Shown one piece after another: positions 6,822-13,607 of a stretch of DNA of 13,607 nucleotides. Numbering within the stretch: position 1 is the first letter of the stretch; the number at the start of each line of letters is the position of its first letter. The notes beneath the pieces were generated by a model. That model was given only the letters and a program-made list of their open reading frames with translations. It was not told where the DNA came from and searched no databases. The stretch lies in assembly GCA_026193435.1 (NCBI GenBank), contig JAPHUN010000128.1:1-13607 (forward strand), given 5' to 3'. The translations under genes were made by a program, and so were the position numbers. This DNA is from Chlorobium sp. (lineage in GTDB: Bacteria; Bacteroidota; Chlorobiia; Chlorobiales; Chlorobiaceae).

Positions 6822-7828
6822 CAATCCGATACTTCAAGGCGGCAGGCGGAGGACAGAAAAATGATCTGGCCGAACGGACTCTGATGAAGATCAACAGCGA
6901 GTTTGGTGCGAGGGTTGAACCGTTCACGCTGCATCTCCCACAGCCTGAGCTGCTTGCAGGTGTCTGGATGATCTGCAGGGAGTCCCTGCTCGTCGGCAGC
7001 GTTCGCCGTAACCTGAAAGAGGCTGTTGCGACAACGGTGTCGGTGATCAACCGCTGCCCCTACTGTGTGGACGCGCACGGTATCATGATTCTTGGAGCAT
7101 CCGGAAAGAGCTATTCCGAAGCGATCACTGCCGGAACGTATGATGCCATAGACGACAAGGATGTTCGCAACGCTGTCGAATGGGCGGCTGCGACCCGTTC
7201 GCCCGGTTCGTCAATACTTGCCGATCCTCCTTTTTCTCCTGATGAGGCTCCCGAGTATATCGGCACTGCCGTGTGTTTTCACTATATCAACCGGATGGTA
7301 ACCATATTGCTGGGGCCCACGCCGTTACCCTTCGGAAAAGGAGCCTTGAAAAGGGTCGCCATGCGCATGGCTTCGTGGTTTTTCGGCAGGTCGATCCGTT
7401 TATACAAAGAGCCATGTGTCTCGCTTGAACTGCTCCCTCGCGCGACACTTCCCGGGGATCTTGGCTGGGCAAACGCTTCTGCGTGCATAGCACATGCCTA
7501 TGCCGCTTTTTCCGGTACTGTCGAGCGTGCCGGAGAAAAGGTCTTGACTGAACAGGTCAGGGAGTCGATCGGCAAGACCGTTAAGGCATGGAACGGCCAA
7601 GATCCCGGCATGGGCAGAGCATGGATAGAGGAGAGTCTCGGAGCATATACCGGCAGGCAGAGAGCGGCAGGAGAGCTTGCCCTTCTGGCGGCTCTTGCGC
7701 CCTATCTCGTTACTCCTGCAGAGGTATCATCCTTTTCCGCATACTATCCCGGCGACAGGGAGCTGCTCGCGGTTCTTGCCTGGGGGAGTTTCACGGCTGC
7801 ACGGCGTGCAGGCGGATGGATGTCTTAA
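6818..7828 (+). CDS. AhpD-like / carboxymuconolactone decarboxylase family protein, extended
   Basis: A 336-residue soluble protein. Residues about 60-165 are AhpD-like: E68 lies upstream of the redox motif C80-P-Y-C83-V-D-A-H87, the E...CxxCxxxH arrangement of alkylhydroperoxidase AhpD, followed by FHYINRMV. In AhpD these residues carry out thiol-dependent peroxide reduction or disulfide relay. The protein is about twice the usual length. The second half (about 200-336) is alanine-rich and probably helical, has no CxxC, and may be a degenerate second domain, ending with PGDRELLAVLAWGSF and AARRAGGWM. The start at 6818 forms the ATGA overlap with the membrane-protein gene; earlier in-frame starts would run further into that gene. 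Carboxymuconolactone decarboxylase activity itself is unlikely. Substrate and partner are unknown. The 3' end overlaps the facing acyltransferase gene by 4 bp. Confidence 0.82.
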   Translation: MTIRYFKAAGGGQKNDLAERTLMKINSEFGARVEPFTLHLPQPELLAGVWMICRESLLVGSVRRNLKEAVATTVSVINRCPYCVDAHGIMILGASGKSYSEAITAGTYDAIDDKDVRNAVEWAAATRSPGSSILADPPFSPDEAPEYIGTAVCFHYINRMVTILLGPTPLPFGKGALKRVAMRMASWFFGRSIRLYKEPCVSLELLPRATLPGDLGWANASACIAHAYAAFSGTVERAGEKVLTEQVRESIGKTVKAWNGQDPGMGRAWIEESLGAYTGRQRAAGELALLAALAPYLVTPAEVSSFSAYYPGDRELLAVLAWGSFTAARRAGGWMS

Positions 7829-8535
7829 CCGGCATCGCCATATTTTTTCATATTGCCGGTGATGGCCGTATAGGCAGCGTCCTGCAGTTCTTGGGCTTTT
7901 TTCCCTCTGGTTTCGATAGGCTCGCTGATAATGAGCTGTACTCTGGATTTACGGATTCTGAGGCTTTTTTTCGGAGTGATTCGGTTACTGCCGATAATGG
8001 TGACGGGCAGAATCGGAGCATGGGCTTTCTGGGCGATCATGAACGCTCCGCGCTTGAAAGGGAGGATCTTTCCTGTTTGCGATCTGGTTCCTTCGGGAAA
8101 GATATGGACCGACCGTCCGGTTTTCAGAACCTCTGAGGCCATCAGAAGGCTTTTCAGGGCTTCTCTGTTTTGTCCCCGCTTGATCAGGACATAGCCCCCC
8201 TTTTTTATCGCCCACCCGAAAATCGGGATTTTACCAAGTTCCTCTTTGGCGACGAAACGCATGTTGAGGTGTATGGAGCCGAGTATGAGAGGAATATCCG
8301 CCATTCCGGCGTGATTGCTCATAATCAGATAATTACTGTTTGGGTCATAGTTTTCTTCGCCGGTTATCTCAACCGTGATACCCATAAGTTTTCTGCAAAA
8401 ACGGCCCCACCATGCCGCCATGCGGTGAAACCCGTCACCCGAAGGATCGATGAGATTGACGACAAGGCCGATCAGCAGCCCGAAAAACATAACAGGCAGT
8501 ACAACAAGGAAAAACAGCAGCGTCTGTAGGGTCAT
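7825..8535 (-). CDS. plsC: 1-acylglycerol-3-phosphate O-acyltransferase (PlsC family)
   Basis: A 236-residue membrane-bound acyltransferase that probably acylates lysophosphatidic acid to phosphatidic acid in phospholipid synthesis. The N-terminal hydrophobic segment (about 5-28) anchors it to the inner membrane. The catalytic block I is NHAGMAD (74-80) with the H75-x4-D80 dyad. Block II is GGYVLIKRG (113-121), block III is FPEGTRS (146-152) and block IV is LPVTIIG (176-182). Length and motif order are normal for PlsC. Related lysophospholipid or ornithine-lipid acyltransferases share these blocks, so substrate is inferred. It lies 87 bp downstream of thrC on the same strand, but a terminator and a heptad repeat separate them, so it probably has its own promoter. 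Its stop shares TTAA with the facing AhpD-like gene. Confidence 0.9.
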   Translation of the reverse strand: MTLQTLLFFLVVLPVMFFGLLIGLVVNLIDPSGDGFHRMAAWWGRFCRKLMGITVEITGEENYDPNSNYLIMSNHAGMADIPLILGSIHLNMRFVAKEELGKIPIFGWAIKKGGYVLIKRGQNREALKSLLMASEVLKTGRSVHIFPEGTRSQTGKILPFKRGAFMIAQKAHAPILPVTIIGSNRITPKKSLRIRKSRVQLIISEPIETRGKKAQELQDAAYTAITGNMKKYGDAG

Positions 8536-8542
8536 CCTTAAG

Positions 8543-8570
8543 TCAAAAGTAAAAGGTTAAAAGTCAAAAA
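8543..8570. repeat. Short heptanucleotide tandem repeat, consensus TYAAAAG
   Basis: Four consecutive 7-mers: TCAAAAG, TAAAAGG, TTAAAAG, TCAAAAA. The array begins 8 bp upstream of the plsC start codon and runs into the A-run that forms the T-tail of the thrC terminator. Its consensus is similar to that of the array at 4718-4790 (both fit T-N-A-N-R-A-G). Confidence 0.55.
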
Positions 8571-8595
8571 AGCCGCACCGGCTACTCTCCGGCTT
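8566..8595 (-). terminator. Intrinsic terminator of the thrB-thrC operon
   Basis: On the minus strand AAGCCG (8595-8590) pairs with CGGCTT (8575-8570) over a 14-nt loop, and the transcript ends in a run of U encoded by the A-run at 8566-8571. It lies 28 bp past the thrC stop, in the correct orientation, and upstream of plsC. Confidence 0.6.
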
Positions 8596-8622
8596 CTTTC
8601 TGTTCGCGCTCGTCACGTGTCA

Positions 8623-9942
8623 TTACCTGTCATCAAGTCCGGTCAGGAACTCTGCGAGTTCTCTGTAGTCGGCACTGATCGGGATGGCTATTTTTTTTCT
8701 GTCGAGAACTGCCTGAAGACGGTCGGGAATAGTGATATCCCTGTCGAGAGCTTCCTTGATGGCTTCGATGAACTTCGCCGGGTGGGCGGTTGACATGATG
8801 GCGGCGGGTTCGGTTGACGCTCCGTTGGCTTGTCTGAACTTTTCAAGTGCCCGGAACCCGACGGCGGTGTGCGGGTCCATGATATAGCCGAACCGGTCGT
8901 AGACTGTTCTGATTGTGTCAATGGTTTCGGTGTCGGAGATGGCGTATCCGGAAATGTCAGCTGCCATTGCCCGGTAGTCATCCCCGTAAATATGCCTCAA
9001 TCTGGCAAAATTGCTCGGGTTGCCCACATCCATTGCCGATGACAGGGTTCCGATTGTGGGGTGAGGCTCATATCGCCCCTCTTCGATATAACGCGTCACA
9101 CTGTCATTGGCATTGGATCCTGCGATGAAATGTGCGATGGGAAACCCCATTTTTTTAGCAAGGATGCCTCCGGTAAGGTTGCCGTAATTGCCGCTCGGGA
9201 CCGAAAAAAGAGCTTCTTTTCCCGGATGCCTGGCTTTGAGCTGCAACGACCCCCAGGCGTAGTAAAACGTTTGCGGGATAAGACGGGAAATATTGATAGA
9301 GTTTGCCGATGTCAGGGACAAACGCTGTTTGAGTTCCGCGTCCATAAACGCCTGTTTGACGAGGCGCTGGCAGTCGTCGAAGTCTCCGTTTATTTCCAGT
9401 GCGGTTACATTGCCTCCGACTGTCGTGAGTTGCTGTTCCTGAAGTCTGCTGACCTTGCCGGAAGGATAGAGCAGTACCACGCGTGTATTCGGGACACCTT
9501 TGAATCCATAAGCGACAGCGCTGCCTGTATCGCCGGATGTCGCGACGAGAATGGTTATGAGCGTATGGTCTTCCTGGGCGAAATAACCGGTGAGATGCGC
9601 GAGAAATCGCGCTCCGTAATCCTTGAAAGCAAGTGTCGGCCCATGAAAAAGTTCTTCGATGTAGGTGTTCTTTTCAAGTTCGACAAGCGGAGTGTTAAAC
9701 GTAAAGCAGCGTTCAATTATTTGCCACAGATGGTCGTCGGGGATTTCTCCACCGTTGAATTTTTTTGCGATGGCAAATGCTATATCGTTGAACGGAGCAT
9801 CTTCGAGCAGCGCAATCTCCTCCTTTGAAAAAGTTGGAATCGCAGAGGGGATATAGAGACCTCCGTCGCTTGCCAGTCCCTCTAAAGTGGCCTTTTTCAG
9901 CGAAGCGGGCGTGGACTGTTTATTGGTGCTGTAGAAAATCAT
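8623..9942 (-). CDS. thrC: Threonine synthase
   Basis: ThrC is the PLP enzyme that converts O-phosphohomoserine to threonine and phosphate in the cytosol. The protein is 439 residues, close to the E. coli-type form. The N-terminal MIFYSTNKQSTPASL and GLASDGGLYIP are family signatures. Lysine K107 in HGPTLAFKDYG forms the Schiff base with PLP. TSGDTGSA (135-142), SANSINISR (212-220), VPSGNYGN (248-255) and GSNANDS (275-281) line the cofactor and substrate sites. TAHPAKF lies near the C-terminus. The start is 11 bp after the thrB stop, so the two form an operon with consecutive pathway steps. No Shine-Dalgarno sequence is seen in the 11-bp spacer. Confidence 0.97.
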   Translation of the reverse strand: MIFYSTNKQSTPASLKKATLEGLASDGGLYIPSAIPTFSKEEIALLEDAPFNDIAFAIAKKFNGGEIPDDHLWQIIERCFTFNTPLVELEKNTYIEELFHGPTLAFKDYGARFLAHLTGYFAQEDHTLITILVATSGDTGSAVAYGFKGVPNTRVVLLYPSGKVSRLQEQQLTTVGGNVTALEINGDFDDCQRLVKQAFMDAELKQRLSLTSANSINISRLIPQTFYYAWGSLQLKARHPGKEALFSVPSGNYGNLTGGILAKKMGFPIAHFIAGSNANDSVTRYIEEGRYEPHPTIGTLSSAMDVGNPSNFARLRHIYGDDYRAMAADISGYAISDTETIDTIRTVYDRFGYIMDPHTAVGFRALEKFRQANGASTEPAAIMSTAHPAKFIEAIKEALDRDITIPDRLQAVLDRKKIAIPISADYRELAEFLTGLDDR

Positions 9943-9953
9943 AGTAGTAATGC

Positions 9954-10916
9954 TTAGATAACTTTCGCGCCTTGTTTGCAGACGGGCGAAATCCAGATAT
10001 CTGATTGCAGTTTTTCCTTGAGGGTACTGAATGCAGTCTGCATCGCTTCCCCTACACGGGCGGCTGTTTCAGGGGATGAGGAGAACGCAAAGATGGACGG
10101 GCCAGAACCGGCAATGCTGCAGCCGATCGCACCGGCTTCAAGAGCTGCATGTTTTACATCATAAAAGCCCGGAATGAGCGGAGCCCTTTTCGGCTCGGCG
10201 ATAACATCGACAAGTGATCGTCCTATAAGCTCATAATCGGATGTCAGGAGACCAGAAATGAGCGCGCCGACATTGCCCCACTGTTCGGTCGCTGTTTTCA
10301 GCGAAATCATTCGGGGCAGGACGGAGCGCGCGTAGGCGGTCCGAACTTCGATGTGCGGGTGCACGAGTGTGCAGTAAAGATTGTCCGGAGAGGGAATTGT
10401 GATCAGGTCGATGGGATTGTAGCTTCGTATAAGGACAAAGTTGCCAAGCATGGCCGGAGCGGCATTGTCTGCGTGAGCGGATCCGCAGGCGACACGCTCA
10501 CCTTCAATAGCGAAGTTTACCAGTTCCATCTTGTTGCATGGTCTGCCCATGAGCTCGTTGGCAGCTACGAGAGCTGCAGCGGCACTTGCCGCACTGCTGC
10601 CCATACCGCTGCTGAGCGGCAGATTCTTTTTCAGTTCAAGCTCGATATGACCTTCGAAGTCGATGCCTTTATTGGTGCGGATATACTCAAGAAACTTGAG
10701 GACGACAAAACTGGATGTGTTTTTTTTCGGGTTTCTCGGTAAAGCGCCTCCGTCTCCTGATATTGAGGTGATAGAAACAGGAAGCTCACCGGAGCGCTCT
10801 TCTCGAAGTGTCAGAATCACTTCATCACCAGGCTCCGTAATGGCAAAGCCAAGGACATCAAAACCGCAGGCGACATTTCCGATGGTTGCCGATGCAAATC
10901 CTGTGACAGTTTTCAT
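9954..10916 (-). CDS. thrB: Homoserine kinase (GHMP family)
   Basis: ThrB phosphorylates L-homoserine with ATP to O-phosphohomoserine, the substrate of ThrC encoded next. The protein is 320 residues. The GHMP phosphate-binding loop is PLSSGMGSSAA (100-110). The conserved E140 and EGERVACGSAHADN segment (138-151) follow, and the C-terminal glycine loop is CSIAGSGPSIFAF (266-278). N-terminal ATIGNVACGFDVLGFA (10-25) is the homoserine-kinase substrate signature and sets it apart from mevalonate or galactokinase relatives. The family is normally about 300-320 residues. It is the first gene of the thrB-thrC operon and lies divergent from atpA across 223 bp. No leader peptide rich in Thr/Ile codons is visible upstream, so attenuation of the E. 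coli type is unlikely. Confidence 0.96.
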   Translation of the reverse strand: MKTVTGFASATIGNVACGFDVLGFAITEPGDEVILTLREERSGELPVSITSISGDGGALPRNPKKNTSSFVVLKFLEYIRTNKGIDFEGHIELELKKNLPLSSGMGSSAASAAAALVAANELMGRPCNKMELVNFAIEGERVACGSAHADNAAPAMLGNFVLIRSYNPIDLITIPSPDNLYCTLVHPHIEVRTAYARSVLPRMISLKTATEQWGNVGALISGLLTSDYELIGRSLVDVIAEPKRAPLIPGFYDVKHAALEAGAIGCSIAGSGPSIFAFSSSPETAARVGEAMQTAFSTLKEKLQSDIWISPVCKQGAKVI

Positions 10917-11139
10917 TTGAGTAGTGAAATTGCTGAATTCCTTGACAAATAGGGCGATAAGCCGATCCTGTGACGCTTTATGACGTTATTAAGCGACAAG
11001 AGGATTTGAATTACTTACTGCTTTTCCTTAAATTACAATTCAAGGGTTTTTGGAAAGGAATTTGACGGAGACTGATTTTTAAAGAAGTATAATAAATAAA
11101 CTTTCTCCATTCTTAACAAATAACAAAGCTAATTACGAT
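10917..11139. promoter_or_regulatory. Divergent thrB / atpA intergenic region with possible atpA promoter
   Basis: A 223-bp AT-rich region between divergent genes must hold both promoters. A perfect TATAAT lies at 11088-11093, 46 bp before the atpA start. A TTGACG at 11062-11067 is 20 bp upstream of it, longer than the optimal 17 bp, so the pair is only a candidate. On the left, TGACGCTT (10972-10979) and AAGCGACA (10992-10999) form an imperfect inverted repeat that might be an operator. I could not fix a thrB promoter. Confidence 0.35.
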
Positions 11140-12720
11140 ATGTCTACAACAGTCAGGCCTGATGAGGTTTCGGCAATACTCCGCAAACACCTGGCAGGGT
11201 TTGAGTCCGAAGCGGATGTCTATGATGTTGGAACCGTACTCCAGGTAGGTGATGGCATTGCAAGAATTTATGGTTTATCAAAAGTTGCCGCTGGTGAACT
11301 TCTCGAGTTTCCGGGTAATGTCATGGGAATGGCATTGAACCTTGAGGAAGACAATGTCGGGGCTGTTATGTTTGGAAAATCGAATGCCGTTAAGGAGGGC
11401 GATACTGTCAAGAGGACAGGTATTCTCGCGTCAATTCCTGTCGGTGAGGCAATGCTTGGAAGGGTTATCAATCCGCTTGGCGAGCCTATCGATGGCAAGG
11501 GGCCGATAGAAACCAGTATCAGACTGCCTCTCGAACGCAAGGCTCCGGGTGTTATTTTCCGTAAGTCGGTTAATCAGCCGCTTCAGACAGGTCTGAAGGC
11601 GATCGACGCGATGATTCCGATCGGTCGTGGTCAGCGAGAGCTGATTATCGGCGATCGTCAGACAGGTAAAACAGCCGTTGCGATCGATACCATCATCAAT
11701 CAGAAAGGAAAGGATGTATTCTGCATATATGTCGCTATAGGTCAGAAGGGATCGACAATCGCCCAGGTTGTCAGCACCCTTGAAAAATACGGTGCCATGG
11801 AATATACGACGGTGATTGCTTCATCCGCCTCTGATCCCGCGCCGATGCAGTTTATCGCGCCCTATGCCGGTGCTACCATAGGCGAGTTTTTCCGTGACAC
11901 CGGACGTCATGCGCTGGTTATTTACGATGATCTTTCAAAACAGGCGGTCGCCTATCGTCAGCTTTCTCTTCTTCTTCGTCGTCCGCCGGGACGTGAAGCC
12001 TATCCTGGCGATGTTTTTTATCTCCATTCGCGTCTGCTTGAGCGTGCGGCAAAGATTACCGACGATCTGGAAACGGCCAAAAAGATGAATGATCTTCCGG
12101 AACCGTTGAAGCCGATGGTCAAGGCGGGTGGAAGCCTTACGGCGCTGCCGGTTATCGAGACCCAGGCAGGTGACGTGTCCGCATATATCCCGACCAATGT
12201 TATTTCGATTACAGACGGCCAGATATTTCTTGAACCGAATCTCTTCAATGCCGGTCAGAGACCTGCTATCAATGTCGGCATCTCGGTTTCCCGTGTGGGT
12301 GGTAGCGCACAGATCAAGGCTATGAAAAAGATTACTGGTACGCTGCGTCTCGACCTTGCCCAGTTCCGTGAGCTCGAGGCGTTCTCGAAATTCGGCTCAG
12401 ACCTTGACAAGGCGACAAAAGCCCAGCTCGACAGGGGAGCCCGTCTGGTAGAGATTCTGAAACAGGGCCAGTATGTGCCTATGGCAGTTGAAAAACAGGT
12501 CGCGATTATCTTTGCCGGTACCCAGGGTGTTCTCGATCAGCTTGATTTGCAGTATATCCGCAGGTTTGAAGAGGAGTTTCTCAGTCTTCTTGAGCACAAG
12601 CACAGTGACATTCTCAACGTTATTGCCGAAACAGGTCAAATGGATGTTGATGTCGCAAAAAGGTTGAAAGAGGTGGCTGAGCAGTTTATGAGCACGTTCA
12701 AGCAGAAAGTAAAAGCGTAG
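11140..12720 (+). CDS. atpA: F-type ATP synthase subunit alpha
   Basis: The alpha subunit of the F1 head carries the non-catalytic nucleotide sites of the membrane ATP synthase. The 526-residue protein has the N-terminal beta-barrel region (about 25-95), Walker A GDRQTGKT (171-178), Walker B LVIYDD (259-264) and the arginine finger R385 in [10 protein letters not shown]. Between SRLLERAA and GSLTALP there is a segment of 26 residues, [15 protein letters not shown] (305-319) onward, clearly longer than the Bacillus-type sequence I recall. No Shine-Dalgarno precedes the ATG at 11140. atpG follows 45 bp downstream, but no delta-subunit gene (atpH) lies upstream, where thrB is divergent. The F-ATPase genes are therefore split in this genome. 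Confidence 0.98.
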   Translation: MSTTVRPDEVSAILRKHLAGFESEADVYDVGTVLQVGDGIARIYGLSKVAAGELLEFPGNVMGMALNLEEDNVGAVMFGKSNAVKEGDTVKRTGILASIPVGEAMLGRVINPLGEPIDGKGPIETSIRLPLERKAPGVIFRKSVNQPLQTGLKAIDAMIPIGRGQRELIIGDRQTGKTAVAIDTIINQKGKDVFCIYVAIGQKGSTIAQVVSTLEKYGAMEYTTVIASSASDPAPMQFIAPYAGATIGEFFRDTGRHALVIYDDLSKQAVAYRQLSLLLRRPPGREAYPGDVFYLHSRLLERAAKITDDLETAKKMNDLPEPLKPMVKAGGSLTALPVIETQAGDVSAYIPTNVISITDGQIFLEPNLFNAGQRPAINVGISVSRVGGSAQIKAMKKITGTLRLDLAQFRELEAFSKFGSDLDKATKAQLDRGARLVEILKQGQYVPMAVEKQVAIIFAGTQGVLDQLDLQYIRRFEEEFLSLLEHKHSDILNVIAETGQMDVDVAKRLKEVAEQFMSTFKQKVKA

Positions 12721-12765
12721 TTATCGCAAGGAAATCAGCAATAGAACAATCAGAGAATATTTTTC

Positions 12766-13607
12766 ATGGCAACCTTAAAGGATATACGAACTCGAATACA
12801 AAGTATTGCATCGACGCAGCAGGTCACCAAGGCGATGAAAATGGTTTCTGCCGCGAAGCTTCGCAGGGCACAGGATTCGGCAATTCAGGCGCGTCCTTAC
12901 GCGGCAAAGCTGAAAGAGATGCTCGGTTCGCTGTCAACCAGGGTGGATACGACGTTGAACCCGTTGCTTTCTGACCGTGACGAGGTGAAAAACGTCCTTG
13001 TTGTCGTGATTACTTCGGACAGGGGACTTTGCGGGGCATTCAATGCCAATATCATAAAAATTGCCCAGAAAGTTGTTACGGAAGAGTATGGCGATCTTTA
13101 CCGTGACGGCAAGGTGGAGATGCTCTGTGCAGGCTCTAAGGGAAATGATTATTTCCGCAAGCGCGGTTTCAGTATCGCCAAAGCCTATCCGGGGCTCTTC
13201 CAGAACCTTCATTTCAGTGTCGCCAGAGAGATCGCTGAATATGTTTCTGAAAGATATCTCAAGGGAGAGGTCGACAAAGTGGTCGTTGTCTATAACGAGT
13301 TCAAGTCTGTTCTGTCACCTGTATTGAAAAGCGAGGTGCTGCTTCCTATCACGCCGGAAAAAGTGGAAGGGGAGAAAACAGGGAGCTCGATCGACTATAT
13401 TTACGAACCTTCTCCTTCAGCTATTATCGATGTTCTTGTACCCAAGCATCTTAATACACAGATATGGAGAATGATGCTTGAATCCAATGCCGCGGAACAT
13501 GCTTCGCGTATGACCGCCATGGATTCCGCGACTGAGAACGCTAAAGAGTTGATGAGGGTTCTGAAGATAAGTTATAACCGTGCGCGCCAGGCGGCTATCA
13601 CTACAGA
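12766..13607 (+). CDS. atpG: F-type ATP synthase subunit gamma, 3'-partial
   Basis: The gamma subunit is the central rotor shaft of F1, coupling proton flow through Fo to catalysis. The frame starts at the ATG at 12766 and is open to the last base: 280 codons plus two bases. It begins [20 protein letters not shown], the family's N-terminal helix that enters the alpha/beta hexamer. It contains [12 protein letters not shown] (82-93), the most conserved internal motif, and ends in the C-terminal helix just after RARQAAIT. From family length about ten residues are missing. I see no chloroplast-type regulatory dithiol insertion. It sits 45 bp after atpA in the same operon. The spacer has AAGGA at 12728-12732, too far upstream to act as a Shine-Dalgarno. 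Confidence 0.96.
   Translation, partial: MATLKDIRTRIQSIASTQQVTKAMKMVSAAKLRRAQDSAIQARPYAAKLKEMLGSLSTRVDTTLNPLLSDRDEVKNVLVVVITSDRGLCGAFNANIIKIAQKVVTEEYGDLYRDGKVEMLCAGSKGNDYFRKRGFSIAKAYPGLFQNLHFSVAREIAEYVSERYLKGEVDKVVVVYNEFKSVLSPVLKSEVLLPITPEKVEGEKTGSSIDYIYEPSPSAIIDVLVPKHLNTQIWRMMLESNAAEHASRMTAMDSATENAKELMRVLKISYNRARQAAITT

Noticed and set aside
6396..6824. 142-codon minus-strand open frame over the unknown membrane protein
   Set aside because: Considered because the plus-strand gene is itself unrecognised. The minus-strand product is charged and featureless, whereas the plus-strand product has coherent hydrophobic helices and the ATGA coupling.
7588..8136. 182-codon plus-strand open frame spanning the AhpD-like/plsC junction
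   Set aside because: Runs out of frame through the end of one supported gene and antisense through another; no domain.
9061..9828. 255-codon plus-strand open frame inside thrC
   Set aside because: Fully antisense to a well-supported thrC with all catalytic motifs. The translation shows no domain and looks like a codon-bias shadow.
10942..10970. TTGACA at about 10942 as an atpA promoter -35
   Set aside because: No -10-like hexamer lies 16-18 bp downstream, and the site is about 190 bp from atpA.
1..13607. tRNA genes, CRISPR arrays, insertion sequences, phage genes
   Set aside because: No cloverleaf with a conserved TTCRANY arm, no regularly spaced 25-40 bp repeats, and no transposase or integrase motifs were seen on either strand.

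Overview
The window reads as chromosomal housekeeping sequence of a green sulfur bacterium (Chlorobiales). Prosthecochloris or Chlorobium seem most likely, but I infer this from remembered protein similarity, not a search. Supporting signs are a heterodisulfide-reductase-like fumarate reductase/succinate dehydrogenase (the reverse TCA cycle needs fumarate reduction), a HemE very like Chlorobium HemE, an atpA-atpG pair detached from the rest of the F-ATPase genes, near-absence of Shine-Dalgarno sequences, and roughly balanced base composition by eye. I see no tRNA, rRNA, CRISPR array, transposase, integrase or phage gene.

Layout. Positions 1-1594 (+) hold the 3' part of the iron-sulfur subunit and the whole CCG-domain subunit of a type E succinate:quinone / fumarate reductase. 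Positions 1766-2821 (+) hold hemE, closed by a strong terminator. A voltage-gated K+ channel homologue with a C-terminal zinc-ribbon-like tail (2959-3777, +) converges on a tandem universal stress protein (3787-4656, -). A 451-bp gene-free stretch follows, carrying a heptanucleotide repeat array and a palindromic repeat element. Next come gmhA (5108-5728, +) and ribH (5766-6233, +), then a pair overlapping by ATGA: an unrecognised four-helix membrane protein (6342-6821) and an AhpD-like CxxC protein (6818-7828). This pair converges on an acyltransferase (7825-8535, -), and the two facing genes share a TTAA at their stop codons. The minus-strand operon thrB-thrC (10916 to 8623) follows and ends in its own terminator. 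Divergent from it, atpA (11140-12720) and atpG (12766 to the window end, about ten codons short) run to the right edge.

How the genes work together. Most entries are core metabolism: fumarate/succinate interconversion, tetrapyrrole synthesis (haem, bacteriochlorophyll, cobalamin), riboflavin, threonine, phospholipid and LPS-heptose precursors, and ATP synthesis. The least explained parts are the coupled membrane/AhpD-like pair, the channel's zinc-ribbon tail, and two heptad repeat arrays of related consensus. I found no convincing new multi-gene defence or signalling system.
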